A DNA stretch of 64,000 nucleotides from Agarilytica rhodophyticola (GTDB taxonomy: Bacteria; Pseudomonadota; Gammaproteobacteria; Pseudomonadales; Cellvibrionaceae), in contig NZ_CP020038.1 in assembly GCF_002157225.2 (NCBI RefSeq), positions 3,006,501 to 3,070,500 of the forward strand, read 5' to 3'. Position numbers and translations under genes: made by a program. This document shows, piece after piece, positions 10,040-17,571 of this stretch. Every line of letters begins with the position of its first letter. Within the stretch, counting starts at the first letter, position 1. A model generated the notes under the pieces. That model did no database searches. It saw nothing but the letters and a program-made list of their open reading frames with translations, and was not told where the DNA came from.

Positions 10040-10050
10040 ATAAATCCAGT
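10040..10050 (+). promoter_or_regulatory. Possible stringent-type promoter for the tRNA pair
   Basis: TAGAAT followed at once by GCGC, a GC-rich discriminator typical of stable RNA promoters. The -35 is not clear. It lies about 150 bp before tRNA-Cys, in the 270-bp gap after pgsA that otherwise holds nothing I can name. Confidence 0.3.
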
Positions 10051-10193
10051 AGAATGCGCAGCCCTCAGAGGGAGAGAACGAAAGCTTCAGCTGAGAGTTA
10101 TTGAGTTAGTAAAATAAGCAACAATCAGAGAAAACTGATAAAAACACGCAATACAAAATTGCACAATACAGCAATAGAGTTGAAAGGATACAC

Positions 10194-10267
10194 GGCGCGA
10201 TAGCAAAGCGGTTATGCTCTGGATTGCAAATCCAGCTAGGCCGGTTCGACTCCGGCTCGCGCCTCCA
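10194..10267 (+). tRNA. tRNA-Cys (GCA)
   Basis: 74 nt with encoded CCA. Acceptor arms GGCGCGA and TCGCGCC pair fully. The anticodon arm is CTGGA-TTGCAAA-TCCAG with anticodon GCA at 10226-10228. The T arm is GCCGG-TTCGACT-CCGGC. Confidence 0.97.
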
Positions 10268-10390
10268 TATTTTGGAAGCACGAGTATCCAGAAAAAGGAA
10301 AATTAGTGAAGTTTGTCTAAGCTTCAAAATTTCGAGTAAGTCTCGGATATGGTAGGTTAATCCAATACCTACTCAAAAATACCTCCCTTT

Positions 10391-10478
10391 GCCCGGGTGG
10401 TGAAATTGGTAGACACAGGGGACTTAAAATCCCCCGATCATTGCGATCGTGCCGGTTCAAGTCCGGCCCCGGGCACCA
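10391..10478 (+). tRNA. tRNA-Leu (TAA), prophage attachment target
   Basis: 88 nt with a long variable arm and encoded CCA. Acceptor GCCCGGG pairs with CCCGGGC. The anticodon loop CTTAAAA has anticodon TAA at 10425-10427. The T arm carries GGTTCAAGTCC. The prophage integrase ends 55 bp downstream and points toward this gene, so the 3' end is the likely bacterial attachment site. Confidence 0.97.
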
Positions 10479-10532
10479 CTAACACTTTGTTTTTAAATAC
10501 CTTTTTCATTTAATTTAATCCTCGCTAATATT
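10455..10532. other. Probable attL at the tRNA-Leu 3' end
   Basis: Integrase-proximal junction between host and prophage, inferred from a tyrosine recombinase gene ending at 10533 and facing the intact tRNA 3' end. The exact core cannot be set because no second copy of the tRNA tail occurs in the window; attR must lie past base 64,000. Confidence 0.6.
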
Positions 10533-11546
10533 TTATTTATTTTTCTGTGCCTGATTTTGTGCCTGTTTTTCTCCTGCATCAAAATCCCCCGTGAAATTCA
10601 CCATGTTTGAGGAGAGCGCGCCTTTGATTACATTTAAACTCTCAGGTCTTAAATGGCTGTACTTGTTTGTTACTGATAAATTCGAATGGCCAAGTGTGTC
10701 TCTAATAACCCCAAGTGGTATGCTTGGATCTTGAATGAGCCAAGATGCAAATGTATGCCGAAGATCGTGAAAACGAATATCTGGGCGCCTCATGGCTTTA
10801 CGTGCCGCTTCAAAATTCTTTCTTATTGTCCACTCGGTAACGTTGAATTGAGTGCTTGTCATAACATGATGAAGCTCATTAATAAGCGGTATTGACCGGG
10901 CCTTTTTACTTTTAGTTTTCGAGCTTAAAACAATATACGGGGCCTGCCAGTTCTCAGGTTTTAATTTTCTAATCTCGCCTTGCCGTAGGCCTGTATACAC
11001 AGCGAGCAACACAATTTTTTTTATATTTTCATCTTCAATTAAATCGATTAGTTTTTGGACTTCTTCTTTGCTTAAAAAAACCTCTCTTGCCAGACCTTTC
11101 TCGCTGAGCAGTTTTATTTTTTGGCCAAGGGGTTGTTCGATCCATTCCCATTCTTTGTAAGCTAGATTTAATATTCTTCGAACAATTGCGAGGCGTCGGT
11201 TAATAGTGGCAACGCTGTAACCCTTTTCAAGCATATCTGCTTTCATCTCGTGAGCGCAGGGCACAACATCTTTTAATAATTTATCTGCTAGATACTCTCG
11301 GCACCCTTTAGCGTGCCTGAACATTGACTCAGGGCCGCCGCTTTTTATCCAGCGCAATAATCCATCTTCAAAAGTGTGGCCGGTGATGTGGTTGACTGAT
11401 TTGAAGCTTTCTTTATATTCAAGCTTTAGTTGACGCTCGACTTTTTGAGCTTCTCTTTTTGACTTCTTCCCAGAAGAGCGTCTAATTGTCTGGCCGTTGA
11501 TGTCGAACTTGATCCACCAGATTTTTCCTCGGAGATAGACTGACAT
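10533..11546 (-). CDS. int: Phage tyrosine integrase
   Basis: 337 residues. The catalytic set is complete: Arg188 in TGLRQGEIRKL, His260 and Arg263 in HDLRHTFASW, His287 in LGHSNLS and the nucleophile Tyr296 in NKYSHL. The N-terminal part has the short beta-sheet arm-type start VYLRGKIWWIKFDINGQ, followed by a SAM-like core-binding domain. It integrates and, with an excisionase, excises the prophage. Its first 121 bp overlap the upstream gene in another frame. Confidence 0.96.
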   Translation of the reverse strand: MSVYLRGKIWWIKFDINGQTIRRSSGKKSKREAQKVERQLKLEYKESFKSVNHITGHTFEDGLLRWIKSGGPESMFRHAKGCREYLADKLLKDVVPCAHEMKADMLEKGYSVATINRRLAIVRRILNLAYKEWEWIEQPLGQKIKLLSEKGLAREVFLSKEEVQKLIDLIEDENIKKIVLLAVYTGLRQGEIRKLKPENWQAPYIVLSSKTKSKKARSIPLINELHHVMTSTQFNVTEWTIRKNFEAARKAMRRPDIRFHDLRHTFASWLIQDPSIPLGVIRDTLGHSNLSVTNKYSHLRPESLNVIKGALSSNMVNFTGDFDAGEKQAQNQAQKNK

Positions 11547-11719
11547 TTTACTTTTTTTCTACTCTCTAATAATTTAATTAAATCTGATTCTTCTATAAAA
11601 CGCTTGCGAGGGGAAATAAAGAAAACGGGGACTTTGCCTTCATTGACAAAATCCTCTCGAAACTTGCGCTCAGATATCTGCATCATTTTTGCGCAGTCGG
11701 TGAAAGATAGTAGTTTCAT
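11426..11719 (-). CDS. Putative excisionase / AlpA-MerR-like DNA-binding protein
   Basis: 97 residues. The N-terminal half (LSFTDCAKMMQISERKFREDF...PVFFISPRKRFIEESDLIKLL) looks like a winged helix of the excisionase/AlpA type, with a Lys/Ser-rich tail. It sits directly upstream of int and overlaps it by 121 bp, the usual place for xis. The function is inferred from fold resemblance and position. Confidence 0.55.
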   Translation of the reverse strand: MKLLSFTDCAKMMQISERKFREDFVNEGKVPVFFISPRKRFIEESDLIKLLESRKKVKCQSISEEKSGGSSSTSTARQLDALLGRSQKEKLKKSSVN

Positions 11720-11755
11720 CGTTTCTCCTCACTCATCTTGCTTTTACTTATTCAA

Positions 11756-12088
11756 TTACTTCGGGTGATACCGATACGGAACGGCTACGCGCCTAAGCTG
11801 TAGCTTTGTAGCTAATTCGCCCAAAAAACTATCGAATCCCTCATCAGAATCAAAGTCCTCATCTATTGGATATTCTCCGATTCTAGACATTTCAAAAATC
11901 AACTGATCATTATTAAACTTCGCGCTATCAAAAGAGTACTTATATCCCGCCACGCTGTTACAGCATAAATAATTCTTTATTTTTCCGGACGCATAGCCGA
12001 TAAGTATGTATTCAATTTCGCTCATCTCGGCTATTAATCGCTCTCGTTTTTTTGCAGCTAGATCGATGTGCTCTTTATATGAAATCAT
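11756..12088 (-). CDS. Hypothetical phage protein
   Basis: 110 residues, not recognised. The N-terminus is helical and charged (HIDLAAKKRERLIAEMSEIE); the rest is acidic, with DEDFDSDEGFDSFLGELA, ending in a basic tail. Part of the leftward early operon, between the excisionase candidate and a zinc-binding protein. Confidence 0.6.
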   Translation of the reverse strand: MISYKEHIDLAAKKRERLIAEMSEIEYILIGYASGKIKNYLCCNSVAGYKYSFDSAKFNNDQLIFEMSRIGEYPIDEDFDSDEGFDSFLGELATKLQLRRVAVPYRYHPK

Positions 12089-12127
12089 TTGTATTTACCT
12101 ATTCTTCAATATTGTTAGATTCATTGC

Positions 12128-12799
12128 CTACCATCTCACGGAATAAAGATCATGCTTATCCTCGCATTCACGGGAGCAGTAAATCTCACCATCGGGTATA
12201 TAATCCCAGACTATCTTTCCGCAGTTAAAACAGTTGTGGCGAGTTTTTCCGGTAGTTGGTCGCTTCCTTTTCGGCCTGTTGTATTTAATTCCGGGCTTGG
12301 TGATCATCGTGCGCGTATCAATATTGCCAAATTGAAAAGTAGGTCGTGCAATTTTATCTATTGATGATTTTGAAAATATTTTACATGAATTAGCAGATAA
12401 CCCTGAATGCTTAACAAATCGCATAGCGTTAAACTTCGTGAACACCTTTGCTTTACTGTAATCGTAAGACTGGCCGCAATCTGTAAAAAATAAAATATCA
12501 TTGCCATTGTAGTAATTTTTATGTTGTATTACGTATTCGTTGCTCTCGTCTATCTCTTCAACATCTCGCAGATACTGCATATCAACATGCATGATGGCGA
12601 GCGCATCTACAGCTGACTTTAATAGAGGGATGTCCGTCTCTCTGCAATCGTGTTGCGCTTGCGCTTTTTGCAGTGTGAACACTTGAGCTTCATGTAAGTT
12701 ATCTGTATAGCCTTTTCCCCAAAATGTAGCGTTAGAGCCTGTATTGCTCCTGGAATCCCTCAAATAAAACAATGGTTCTTCTTTCATATCTATCACCAT
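12128..12799 (-). CDS. Hypothetical protein with C-terminal zinc finger
   Basis: 223 residues, not recognised as a whole. The C-terminus has CFNCGKIVWDYIPDGEIYCS plus a further Cys, a CxxC...CxxxC zinc-ribbon-like site (about residues 190-215), preceded by a basic stretch RPKRKRPTTGKTR. It may bind nucleic acid. Its start overlaps the stop of the upstream gene by 1 base. Confidence 0.65.
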   Translation of the reverse strand: MVIDMKEEPLFYLRDSRSNTGSNATFWGKGYTDNLHEAQVFTLQKAQAQHDCRETDIPLLKSAVDALAIMHVDMQYLRDVEEIDESNEYVIQHKNYYNGNDILFFTDCGQSYDYSKAKVFTKFNAMRFVKHSGLSANSCKIFSKSSIDKIARPTFQFGNIDTRTMITKPGIKYNRPKRKRPTTGKTRHNCFNCGKIVWDYIPDGEIYCSRECEDKHDLYSVRW

Positions 12800-13056
12800 T
12801 AATTATTATTTTGCTCTCGCTCTTCCATTACCCTTAACATTTCATCAAGAAGATATCCCCCTGCATCACTACCGATGCACCTCTTTAATGCTTTCATCGA
12901 ACAGGAAAATAACTCGCTTGATGAGAATTCACAATCAGGCTGCTTGAATATAACGTCTGTTGGGTACTCGCTTTCGATAACTTCAATATTGTTTTTTAAA
13001 AGTCGCTTTTTTTGAGCTGAGGAAATCTCCCCTGGCTTTGTTATTAACATTTGCAT
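12799..13056 (-). CDS. Hypothetical phage protein
   Basis: 85 residues, soluble, unrecognised. It contains two Cys (about 42 and 52) and an acidic C-terminus. Coupled to the following gene by a one-base overlap. Confidence 0.55.
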   Translation of the reverse strand: MQMLITKPGEISSAQKKRLLKNNIEVIESEYPTDVIFKQPDCEFSSSELFSCSMKALKRCIGSDAGGYLLDEMLRVMEEREQNNN

Positions 13057-13069
13057 GTGTCACCATTAA

Positions 13070-13255
13070 TTAAATATTATTGTATTCATCTAGAATGCGA
13101 TTTCGGATAGCCTCTAGCTCTTCACTCATTCCCCACATTCTGTTATTGTCTCGACGACTAACTACTGCTGAGCGCGATATGTTACGATCAAGTAGAATAT
13201 AAATAGCTAATTGAATGAGTAGGGCTTCCCAGTGTTTTCTAATTTTTTGTTTCAT
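13070..13255 (-). CDS. Small hypothetical phage protein
   Basis: 61 residues with a hydrophobic stretch LLIQLAIYILL near the N-terminus and a charged C-terminus. It starts right at the stop of the upstream gene. No function suggested. Confidence 0.5.
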   Translation of the reverse strand: MKQKIRKHWEALLIQLAIYILLDRNISRSAVVSRRDNNRMWGMSEELEAIRNRILDEYNNI

Positions 13256-13579
13256 TTAAACCCTCCCTGCGCCTTCACATGCACCACAAGTTTGATCTTT
13301 ACCCCAAGAATCTTTGACTATCCCGGTTGTTATACAGACATCACACGGCTTTGTATTATTAACCCAGCGCGTTCTTTTTTCTATTTCTCTCTTCAGCTCT
13401 TCCAGTTCTAATTCTGCATCAGACTTTTCGCCGTTTGTTGCAGCTTCAATGCCTGCATACACCGCATAGCCTTCATGCGCGTCTTCTAATTTCTCGGATA
13501 TACTAGATATTTGAGCATCACTAAGAGTAATATTTTCATCATCAAGGGCGCACGTTAAACATTCTTTCCAGTAGTTCAT
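13256..13579 (-). CDS. Phage protein with DnaJ-type zinc-finger repeat
   Basis: 107 residues. The C-terminal CDVCITTG and CGACEGAG form a single CxxCxxxG pair, like one half of the DnaJ Cys-rich domain; no J-domain is present. The middle is a coiled segment (ELELEELKREIEKR). Similar small zinc proteins are common in early phage operons. Start overlaps the upstream stop by 4 bp. Confidence 0.65.
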   Translation of the reverse strand: MNYWKECLTCALDDENITLSDAQISSISEKLEDAHEGYAVYAGIEAATNGEKSDAELELEELKREIEKRTRWVNNTKPCDVCITTGIVKDSWGKDQTCGACEGAGRV

Positions 13580-13941
13580 AACTCGTTCTCTTTGATAATG
13601 TTTTCTATCGCGATCACCATTTTTGCTTTTATTGTAGGGTCTTGACGTAGTGTGTTTACCGCTTGATCAACAGTGCCCTCCATTTTTGAAACCAAAGCTC
13701 TAGCAATTTTATGATTCATGGCTTCTTTTACTGACTTTCGGAAATCATCACTTTTAACTATTGATCGAATAGAGTCCTCGAAGATCTCTTTTAATTCATC
13801 TGAATGACTATCTACAACAGATCCACAAAGCTTGTTAAGGGGATTGTTATAGCCGCTGAACGTATCACTAATTGCCTGAGCAACTGAGTTTTTAGCTGTG
13901 TTTAGTACCTGGATTTCTAATTCACTTATATCTTTATTCAT
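13576..13941 (-). CDS. Hypothetical phage protein
   Basis: 121 residues, predicted mostly helical, no motif recognised. It is coupled to the zinc-finger gene downstream by an ATGA overlap. Confidence 0.55.
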   Translation of the reverse strand: MNKDISELEIQVLNTAKNSVAQAISDTFSGYNNPLNKLCGSVVDSHSDELKEIFEDSIRSIVKSDDFRKSVKEAMNHKIARALVSKMEGTVDQAVNTLRQDPTIKAKMVIAIENIIKENEL

Positions 13942-13947
13942 AACTCT

Positions 13948-14271
13948 CTACACCTTGTTAAACACATCTTTAGAAAATTGCTTTGCTTTTGTCACTAGGC
14001 CGCGTGGAGTGTAATATTTATCAAAGTCGCGAGAGTATTGCTTGCCATCTTTAATAATTGTTAAAAATGAGTTCTCGCATTTTTCCCCGTTGCGACTCAG
14101 GTGCATATTTGCTGATGCATTAACGAAGCCGTTTCGAGTAGCAATTAACAAGCTGCTGCTCTTATATGATCCCCAGTTATCAATTTCTTCTTTTTCGTCG
14201 CCTGAGTATCGGCCGCCATCTTTCGGATAAAACGCACAACAACTATCTCTGTATTTAATTTTCTTGCTCAT
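13948..14271 (-). CDS. Hypothetical phage protein
   Basis: 107 residues, basic, with RDSCCAFYPKDGGRYSG near the N-terminus. ATG at 14271 is preferred to a frame start at 14319: it has an AGGATC site upstream and overlaps the MazG-like gene by only 17 bp. No function suggested. Confidence 0.5.
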   Translation of the reverse strand: MSKKIKYRDSCCAFYPKDGGRYSGDEKEEIDNWGSYKSSSLLIATRNGFVNASANMHLSRNGEKCENSFLTIIKDGKQYSRDFDKYYTPRGLVTKAKQFSKDVFNKV

Positions 14272-14551
14272 GACCTGATCCTTGGATGTGCTGATGGCTC
14301 TCATGAAAATAGTAATCATCTATGCTAGCTATAAATCTAATAGCCATTGCAGCGGTTTGAATGGCCTCTGCTCGCACATCTTCAATATTAGATTTATTCG
14401 GCTCGTATATCGTTTGGAGGGTTGCTTTATTCAGCTCGCCAAATTCTTCTCCCAATATTGCCAGGGCGTGCAACGGATCATCTGGCCATGTTGGGAATTT
14501 TTTTATTGCTCGTTCCAGCTCTTCATTTACTTGTATTTTTATATTTTTCAT
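14255..14551 (-). CDS. MazG-like nucleotide pyrophosphohydrolase
   Basis: 98 residues. The segment LAILGEEFGELNKATLQTIYE, with the EExxE pattern, and a later helix IRAEAIQ-like DVRAEAIQTAAMAIRFI (ExxD/E metal-binding helix) match the single-domain MazG-like family seen in many phages. Such enzymes hydrolyse (d)NTPs or alarmones. Substrate unknown. Confidence 0.65.
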   Translation of the reverse strand: MKNIKIQVNEELERAIKKFPTWPDDPLHALAILGEEFGELNKATLQTIYEPNKSNIEDVRAEAIQTAAMAIRFIASIDDYYFHESHQHIQGSGHEQEN

Positions 14552-14567
14552 GATTCGCTATAACCTT

Positions 14568-14654
14568 TTAAATATCAGTTTTCCAGTCCGTTTTCTTAGC
14601 CCAATCTGCATATAACCACCATTTTTTTATGATCAACTTATTTGGCCTGATCAT
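14568..14654 (-). CDS. Possible 28-residue Trp-rich peptide
   Basis: A short frame filling the gap upstream of the MazG-like gene. The peptide is basic and Trp-rich (KKWWLYADWAKKTDW). There is no strong ribosome site, so this is tentative. Confidence 0.25.
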   Translation of the reverse strand: MIRPNKLIIKKWWLYADWAKKTDWKTDI

Positions 14655-14663
14655 TTAGCCGCT

Positions 14664-14909
14664 CTAAAATATAAATGTTTGTCTCAGCCGCTCCATACAG
14701 TACCCGATATACTGCGGTTGCTTATACGATACATATACATATCGCAGAGAATTATTAGGTTCTATGTAGGCCGCTACAGGCTGAGGTTGCAGCGGTTCTA
14801 CTTCTGTTATCTGCTCACATTGAACATGAGCGTAATTTATTTTTTCTATTGCTTCGTATTGAATCGGATCTAAACATAGAATCCAAAATAGTATGCAAGT
14901 TAAAGTCAT
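14664..14909 (-). CDS. Small exported or membrane-anchored phage protein
   Basis: 81 residues. It starts with a hydrophobic segment (LTCILFWILCL) that could be a short signal or anchor. The rest is polar with Tyr/Pro/Gln. Abuts the stop of the upstream 159-residue gene. Not recognised. Confidence 0.45.
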   Translation of the reverse strand: MTLTCILFWILCLDPIQYEAIEKINYAHVQCEQITEVEPLQPQPVAAYIEPNNSLRYVYVSYKQPQYIGYCMERLRQTFIF

Positions 14910-15389
14910 TTAGATTAATCCCCTACAGGGCATTAAATATCCTTCTCCTTCTTCGCACTTGAAATGCAGACAATCATGGTTGTGTGCGGGAGTTTTTGGT
15001 AAAAATATCTGGCAGCCCATTAAGAATAAATTTATCAAGTATTTTGTACTAAAGAGATATGTTTCATCGTTACGGTTTAAAGCGAAAACCTCGTGTTTAT
15101 ATCCTTTTTCGTTGGGGTTTTTAATACGATGATTATTGATAAACTCATCATCAAAACTTAACTCTGTAGCTTCTTTGTCGTATTCAACACAGATGACTTT
15201 ACTCCACCTTCTTACAAAAGCATCTTCTTGTGATATCTCATGCGAATCAAGATTCTTATGAGCGCGAAAAGCTATCGCACCGTCACAAAAGAATGTGGTG
15301 TTGCCTATGTTGAATGATGACCTTAACCATTCTCTAGTGTCTGCACCTGTAGCGCAAAACAAACACTCTAATTCTTCTTTACCCTTCAT
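14910..15389 (-). CDS. Hypothetical phage protein, possibly sliding-clamp-like C-terminus
   Basis: 159 residues. Its last part (TYLFSTKYLINLF ... LHFKCEEGEGYLMPCRGL) loosely follows the pattern of the third domain of bacterial sliding clamps: helix with YL, then a final strand ending in VLMPMR. This is only a pattern impression. The N-terminal half is unrecognised. It overlaps the upstream membrane-protein gene by 11 bp. Confidence 0.5.
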   Translation of the reverse strand: MKGKEELECLFCATGADTREWLRSSFNIGNTTFFCDGAIAFRAHKNLDSHEISQEDAFVRRWSKVICVEYDKEATELSFDDEFINNHRIKNPNEKGYKHEVFALNRNDETYLFSTKYLINLFLMGCQIFLPKTPAHNHDCLHFKCEEGEGYLMPCRGLI

Positions 15390-15633
15390 CTCTAATCAAC
15401 CCCACAAACTGATCAAACAAAGCCCACAAAATTGCAGGAAACCATATTATTAAACAGGAGATAGCTAGCCACTCAAGTCCAGCAACAACACTTTTAATAT
15501 CTGGTGCATCACTTAAAAGAAGTAGAGCGCTTACTGCTAGCAAGAAAGAGAAGCTAGTTAGCAGCATTACAATAAAGTTTAATACCTTCTTTGCTTTCTT
15601 TATCTTCGGAAGCGATAGTAATTTTTTCATCAT
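15379..15633 (-). CDS. Small membrane protein
   Basis: 84 residues with two hydrophobic helices (about 18-42 and 53-76), a basic N-terminus (KKLLSLPKIKKAKK) and a short acidic tail. Not recognised. It overlaps a tiny upstream gene in another frame. Confidence 0.55.
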   Translation of the reverse strand: MMKKLLSLPKIKKAKKVLNFIVMLLTSFSFLLAVSALLLLSDAPDIKSVVAGLEWLAISCLIIWFPAILWALFDQFVGLIRDEG

Positions 15634-15730
15634 CTGTTCCTATAAATGAAGTTGCTAATATCACTAAAAAAACTACAGTTATTAATTCAAGTACAAAATC
15701 AGCTTTGGTGGTTTCGGCTGCTTGTATCAT
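15554..15730 (-). CDS. Tiny single-pass membrane protein coupled to the KilA-N gene
   Basis: 58 residues. The ATG overlaps the stop of the KilA-N gene as ATGA, which suggests real translation. A helix VLELITVVFLVILATSFIG spans about residues 13-31 and is followed by an acidic tail. The last 80 bp overlap the next gene in another frame. Confidence 0.45.
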   Translation of the reverse strand: MIQAAETTKADFVLELITVVFLVILATSFIGTDDEKITIASEDKESKEGIKLYCNAAN

Positions 15731-16413
15731 CGGGAAGCCTCCAGCCGTTTAATTGAATAACTCTCTTTCAATTCATTCGCATAGCTCAAAAGTATCGGCT
15801 TACGTTCTTTATACTCAACATTCTGTGCGATTAAGAACGTTTCTTTAACTTCAAGCTTTGCCAAAATATCTAGCTCTTGTTCTGTGAGAGAATCCCTATC
15901 TAATCCTTTAAATTCACCTTTAAGCGCCCAATTAACCAATTTAGCTTCACTCATATAGTGAACTGAACTTGTAGACTTGCCTTGAGAATCACGACTTAAT
16001 CGGAGCATGTCAGATAGCACTTTGTAGCTTGCGGCTGACTCATGGCGAAGCTTTTTCCAATGCTGATGCTTATGCTTACCTCTTATAAGTTGGTCTATTT
16101 GTATGTCACACCAAACAGCGAACCTAGTATTAAGCCATCTTGCAAAAGGAACTGCCAATCTAGGATGTAGCCAAGTTGCGCCATTTTTCCCTCGTGTTGT
16201 TTTAACTAAACAGCTCACATCTGAGCTGTTTAAAACTTCGGCAAGCGCATCCATATATTCTTTAGTCTCATCAGTCCTAAGCCAGTTACGCACCCTTTTT
16301 GAGAAATGATTGGCCGCTTCTGTAGCGTTGAACCATGCATCTTCAGTAAATTGGAACTTAGCGCCTTTGTACTCGGCCTTAATTAAACTTTTACTCACTG
16401 CTGACAACTCCAT
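15727..16413 (-). CDS. KilA-N domain phage regulator
   Basis: 228 residues from ATG at 16413. The N-terminal two thirds match KilA-N domains: FNATEAANHFSKRVRNWLRT and later TWLHPRLAVPFARWLNTRFA with QIDQLIRG. KilA-N proteins bind DNA and act in phage gene control, antirepression or host takeover. A longer frame from GTG at 16455 would run through a strong inverted repeat, so I prefer the internal ATG. The dyads directly upstream (16433-16478) suggest separate control. Confidence 0.82.
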   Translation of the reverse strand: MELSAVSKSLIKAEYKGAKFQFTEDAWFNATEAANHFSKRVRNWLRTDETKEYMDALAEVLNSSDVSCLVKTTRGKNGATWLHPRLAVPFARWLNTRFAVWCDIQIDQLIRGKHKHQHWKKLRHESAASYKVLSDMLRLSRDSQGKSTSSVHYMSEAKLVNWALKGEFKGLDRDSLTEQELDILAKLEVKETFLIAQNVEYKERKPILLSYANELKESYSIKRLEASR

Positions 16414-16432
16414 GAATTTAAATAAGTTATCT

Positions 16433-16463
16433 TTTATAAAGTGAGATTTTCCCACTTTATAAA
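16433..16463. promoter_or_regulatory. Inverted repeat upstream of the KilA-N gene
   Basis: Two perfect 11-bp arms, TTTATAAAGTG and CACTTTATAAA, separated by 9 bp. It lies 20 bp from the KilA-N ATG and contains TATAAA-like sequences on both strands, so it may be an operator over a promoter. Confidence 0.5.
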
Positions 16464-16482
16464 TACGGGAATATCCCGCATC
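16464..16482. promoter_or_regulatory. CGGGA-TCCCG palindrome, copy 1
   Basis: TACGGGAATATCCCGCATC. The core CGGGA-ATA-TCCCG is a perfect dyad. A nearly identical element, one base shorter in the centre, lies at 56041-56058. It directly adjoins the inverted repeat before the KilA-N gene. Confidence 0.55.
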
Positions 16483-16497
16483 TCATTTCTAATACGC

Positions 16498-16836
16498 CTA
16501 GAAAGAGGGCGGGTTATTGTTTTGGTAGCCGCCTTGTTGATAGCCTTGCTGTTGGGGTTGTTGCTGATAGTTATTATTAGCTTGTTGTTGCGACTGATAC
16601 CCTTGAGGAGCCTGTTGTTGCTGCTGCTGTTGACTGTTGTCTTTTGGCTCGAATAGAGATAACCATACACCGCCATCATCATCCCTTTTTAATGCTGCGA
16701 GGTTAATATAAGAGTCGAGTTTTAGCCTTAGTCCGCCTCTTGTTTCTATAATTGAGCCAACATTCTTATTTATATATTTTGTTTGCCCGTCTTTCTGGTA
16801 TGTTCCTGTAGTTGCTACAACATCGTACTTTTTCAT
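16498..16836 (-). CDS. Phage SSB-like single-stranded DNA-binding protein
   Basis: 112 residues. The first 65 (KKYDVVATTGTYQKDGQTKY ... VWLSLFEPKD) resemble small phage proteins annotated as ssDNA-binding. A Gln/Asn/Gly-rich linker follows and the protein ends NNNPPSF, reminiscent of the SSB tail though without the acidic residues. It lies between the exonuclease and the KilA-N gene, in a recombination cluster. Confidence 0.65.
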   Translation of the reverse strand: MKKYDVVATTGTYQKDGQTKYINKNVGSIIETRGGLRLKLDSYINLAALKRDDDGGVWLSLFEPKDNSQQQQQQQAPQGYQSQQQANNNYQQQPQQQGYQQGGYQNNNPPSF

Positions 16837-16837
16837 T

Positions 16838-17569
16838 TTAATTTATTCCTATAAAATTTAATCTTTTGTAAATCTGACGAACCTTATCGACATCATCACG
16901 GTTATATTCTTCGATTTCGTTTATCTTTCCTTCTTTATAAAAATCCCAGACTTTGGAGCCATCAATGCCATCAGGCTTTCCTTCAATACCTAATATTTTG
17001 CAAAGGTCATCTTGTGCTATACGTTCGTTAAATCCTGCCCAAGCTTCCATAGTGTCAAAGAAATCATTTCGATGGCGACCATTAAACGGCAAATTGAAAT
17101 GGGGTGTCAGCTTTAAAATTACTGCTCGTCTGTATAAAAACTTCAGGTCAAATCGAATGTTATGACCAACAAATTTTGGTCTTTGGTTTTTACTTGCTGT
17201 ACCGGTATTCGCGAAAAAGAAATCAATCATCTCAATTTCTGAGGAGTCGGCACGACTAATGGATTGAATCTCTTCGTTTTCATCAGCCCAGGCCATGGAG
17301 GCTATTTCACCAACTGCACCATCAAATGATGTTTTCCTGTAGGCTTCCTCTGCCTGCTCTTTTGCTTGTCCCTTGCCAAACCTTTCTAACCATTGACCTT
17401 CTAAATCAGGACGCGAAGTAAACTTAATTTCTTTTGCATCAAGCCCTAAGTCTTTTCCTATCTGATCCTTTGTTGAGTGAGGACATTTAACCTTTATATT
17501 TTCTGCAATTTTATCTATTGCGCCTTCTGATTGATCTGGAATTGTTTCTATGTCGAAATATAAGTTCAT
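16838..17569 (-). CDS. PolB-like 3'-5' exonuclease
   Basis: 243 residues. DEDDy motifs are visible: YFDIETIPD (Exo I, D and E), VGHNIRFDLKFLYRRA (Exo II) and EYNRDDVDKVRQIY (Exo III, YxxxD). This is the predicted 3'-5' exonuclease related to the proofreading domain of family B polymerases. Placed 2 bp after a Rad52-type gene, it probably serves phage recombination or repair. The middle (about 25-75) is a family-specific helical insertion. Confidence 0.85.
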   Translation of the reverse strand: MNLYFDIETIPDQSEGAIDKIAENIKVKCPHSTKDQIGKDLGLDAKEIKFTSRPDLEGQWLERFGKGQAKEQAEEAYRKTSFDGAVGEIASMAWADENEEIQSISRADSSEIEMIDFFFANTGTASKNQRPKFVGHNIRFDLKFLYRRAVILKLTPHFNLPFNGRHRNDFFDTMEAWAGFNERIAQDDLCKILGIEGKPDGIDGSKVWDFYKEGKINEIEEYNRDDVDKVRQIYKRLNFIGIN

Positions 17570-17571
17570 AT

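Noticed and set aside
10087-10327. Two minus-strand ORFs over tRNA-Cys
   Set aside because: They read through the tRNA gene antisense and have no ribosome site.
16441-16656. Leu-rich plus-strand ORF
   Set aside because: Antisense of the Gln-rich tail of the SSB-like gene.
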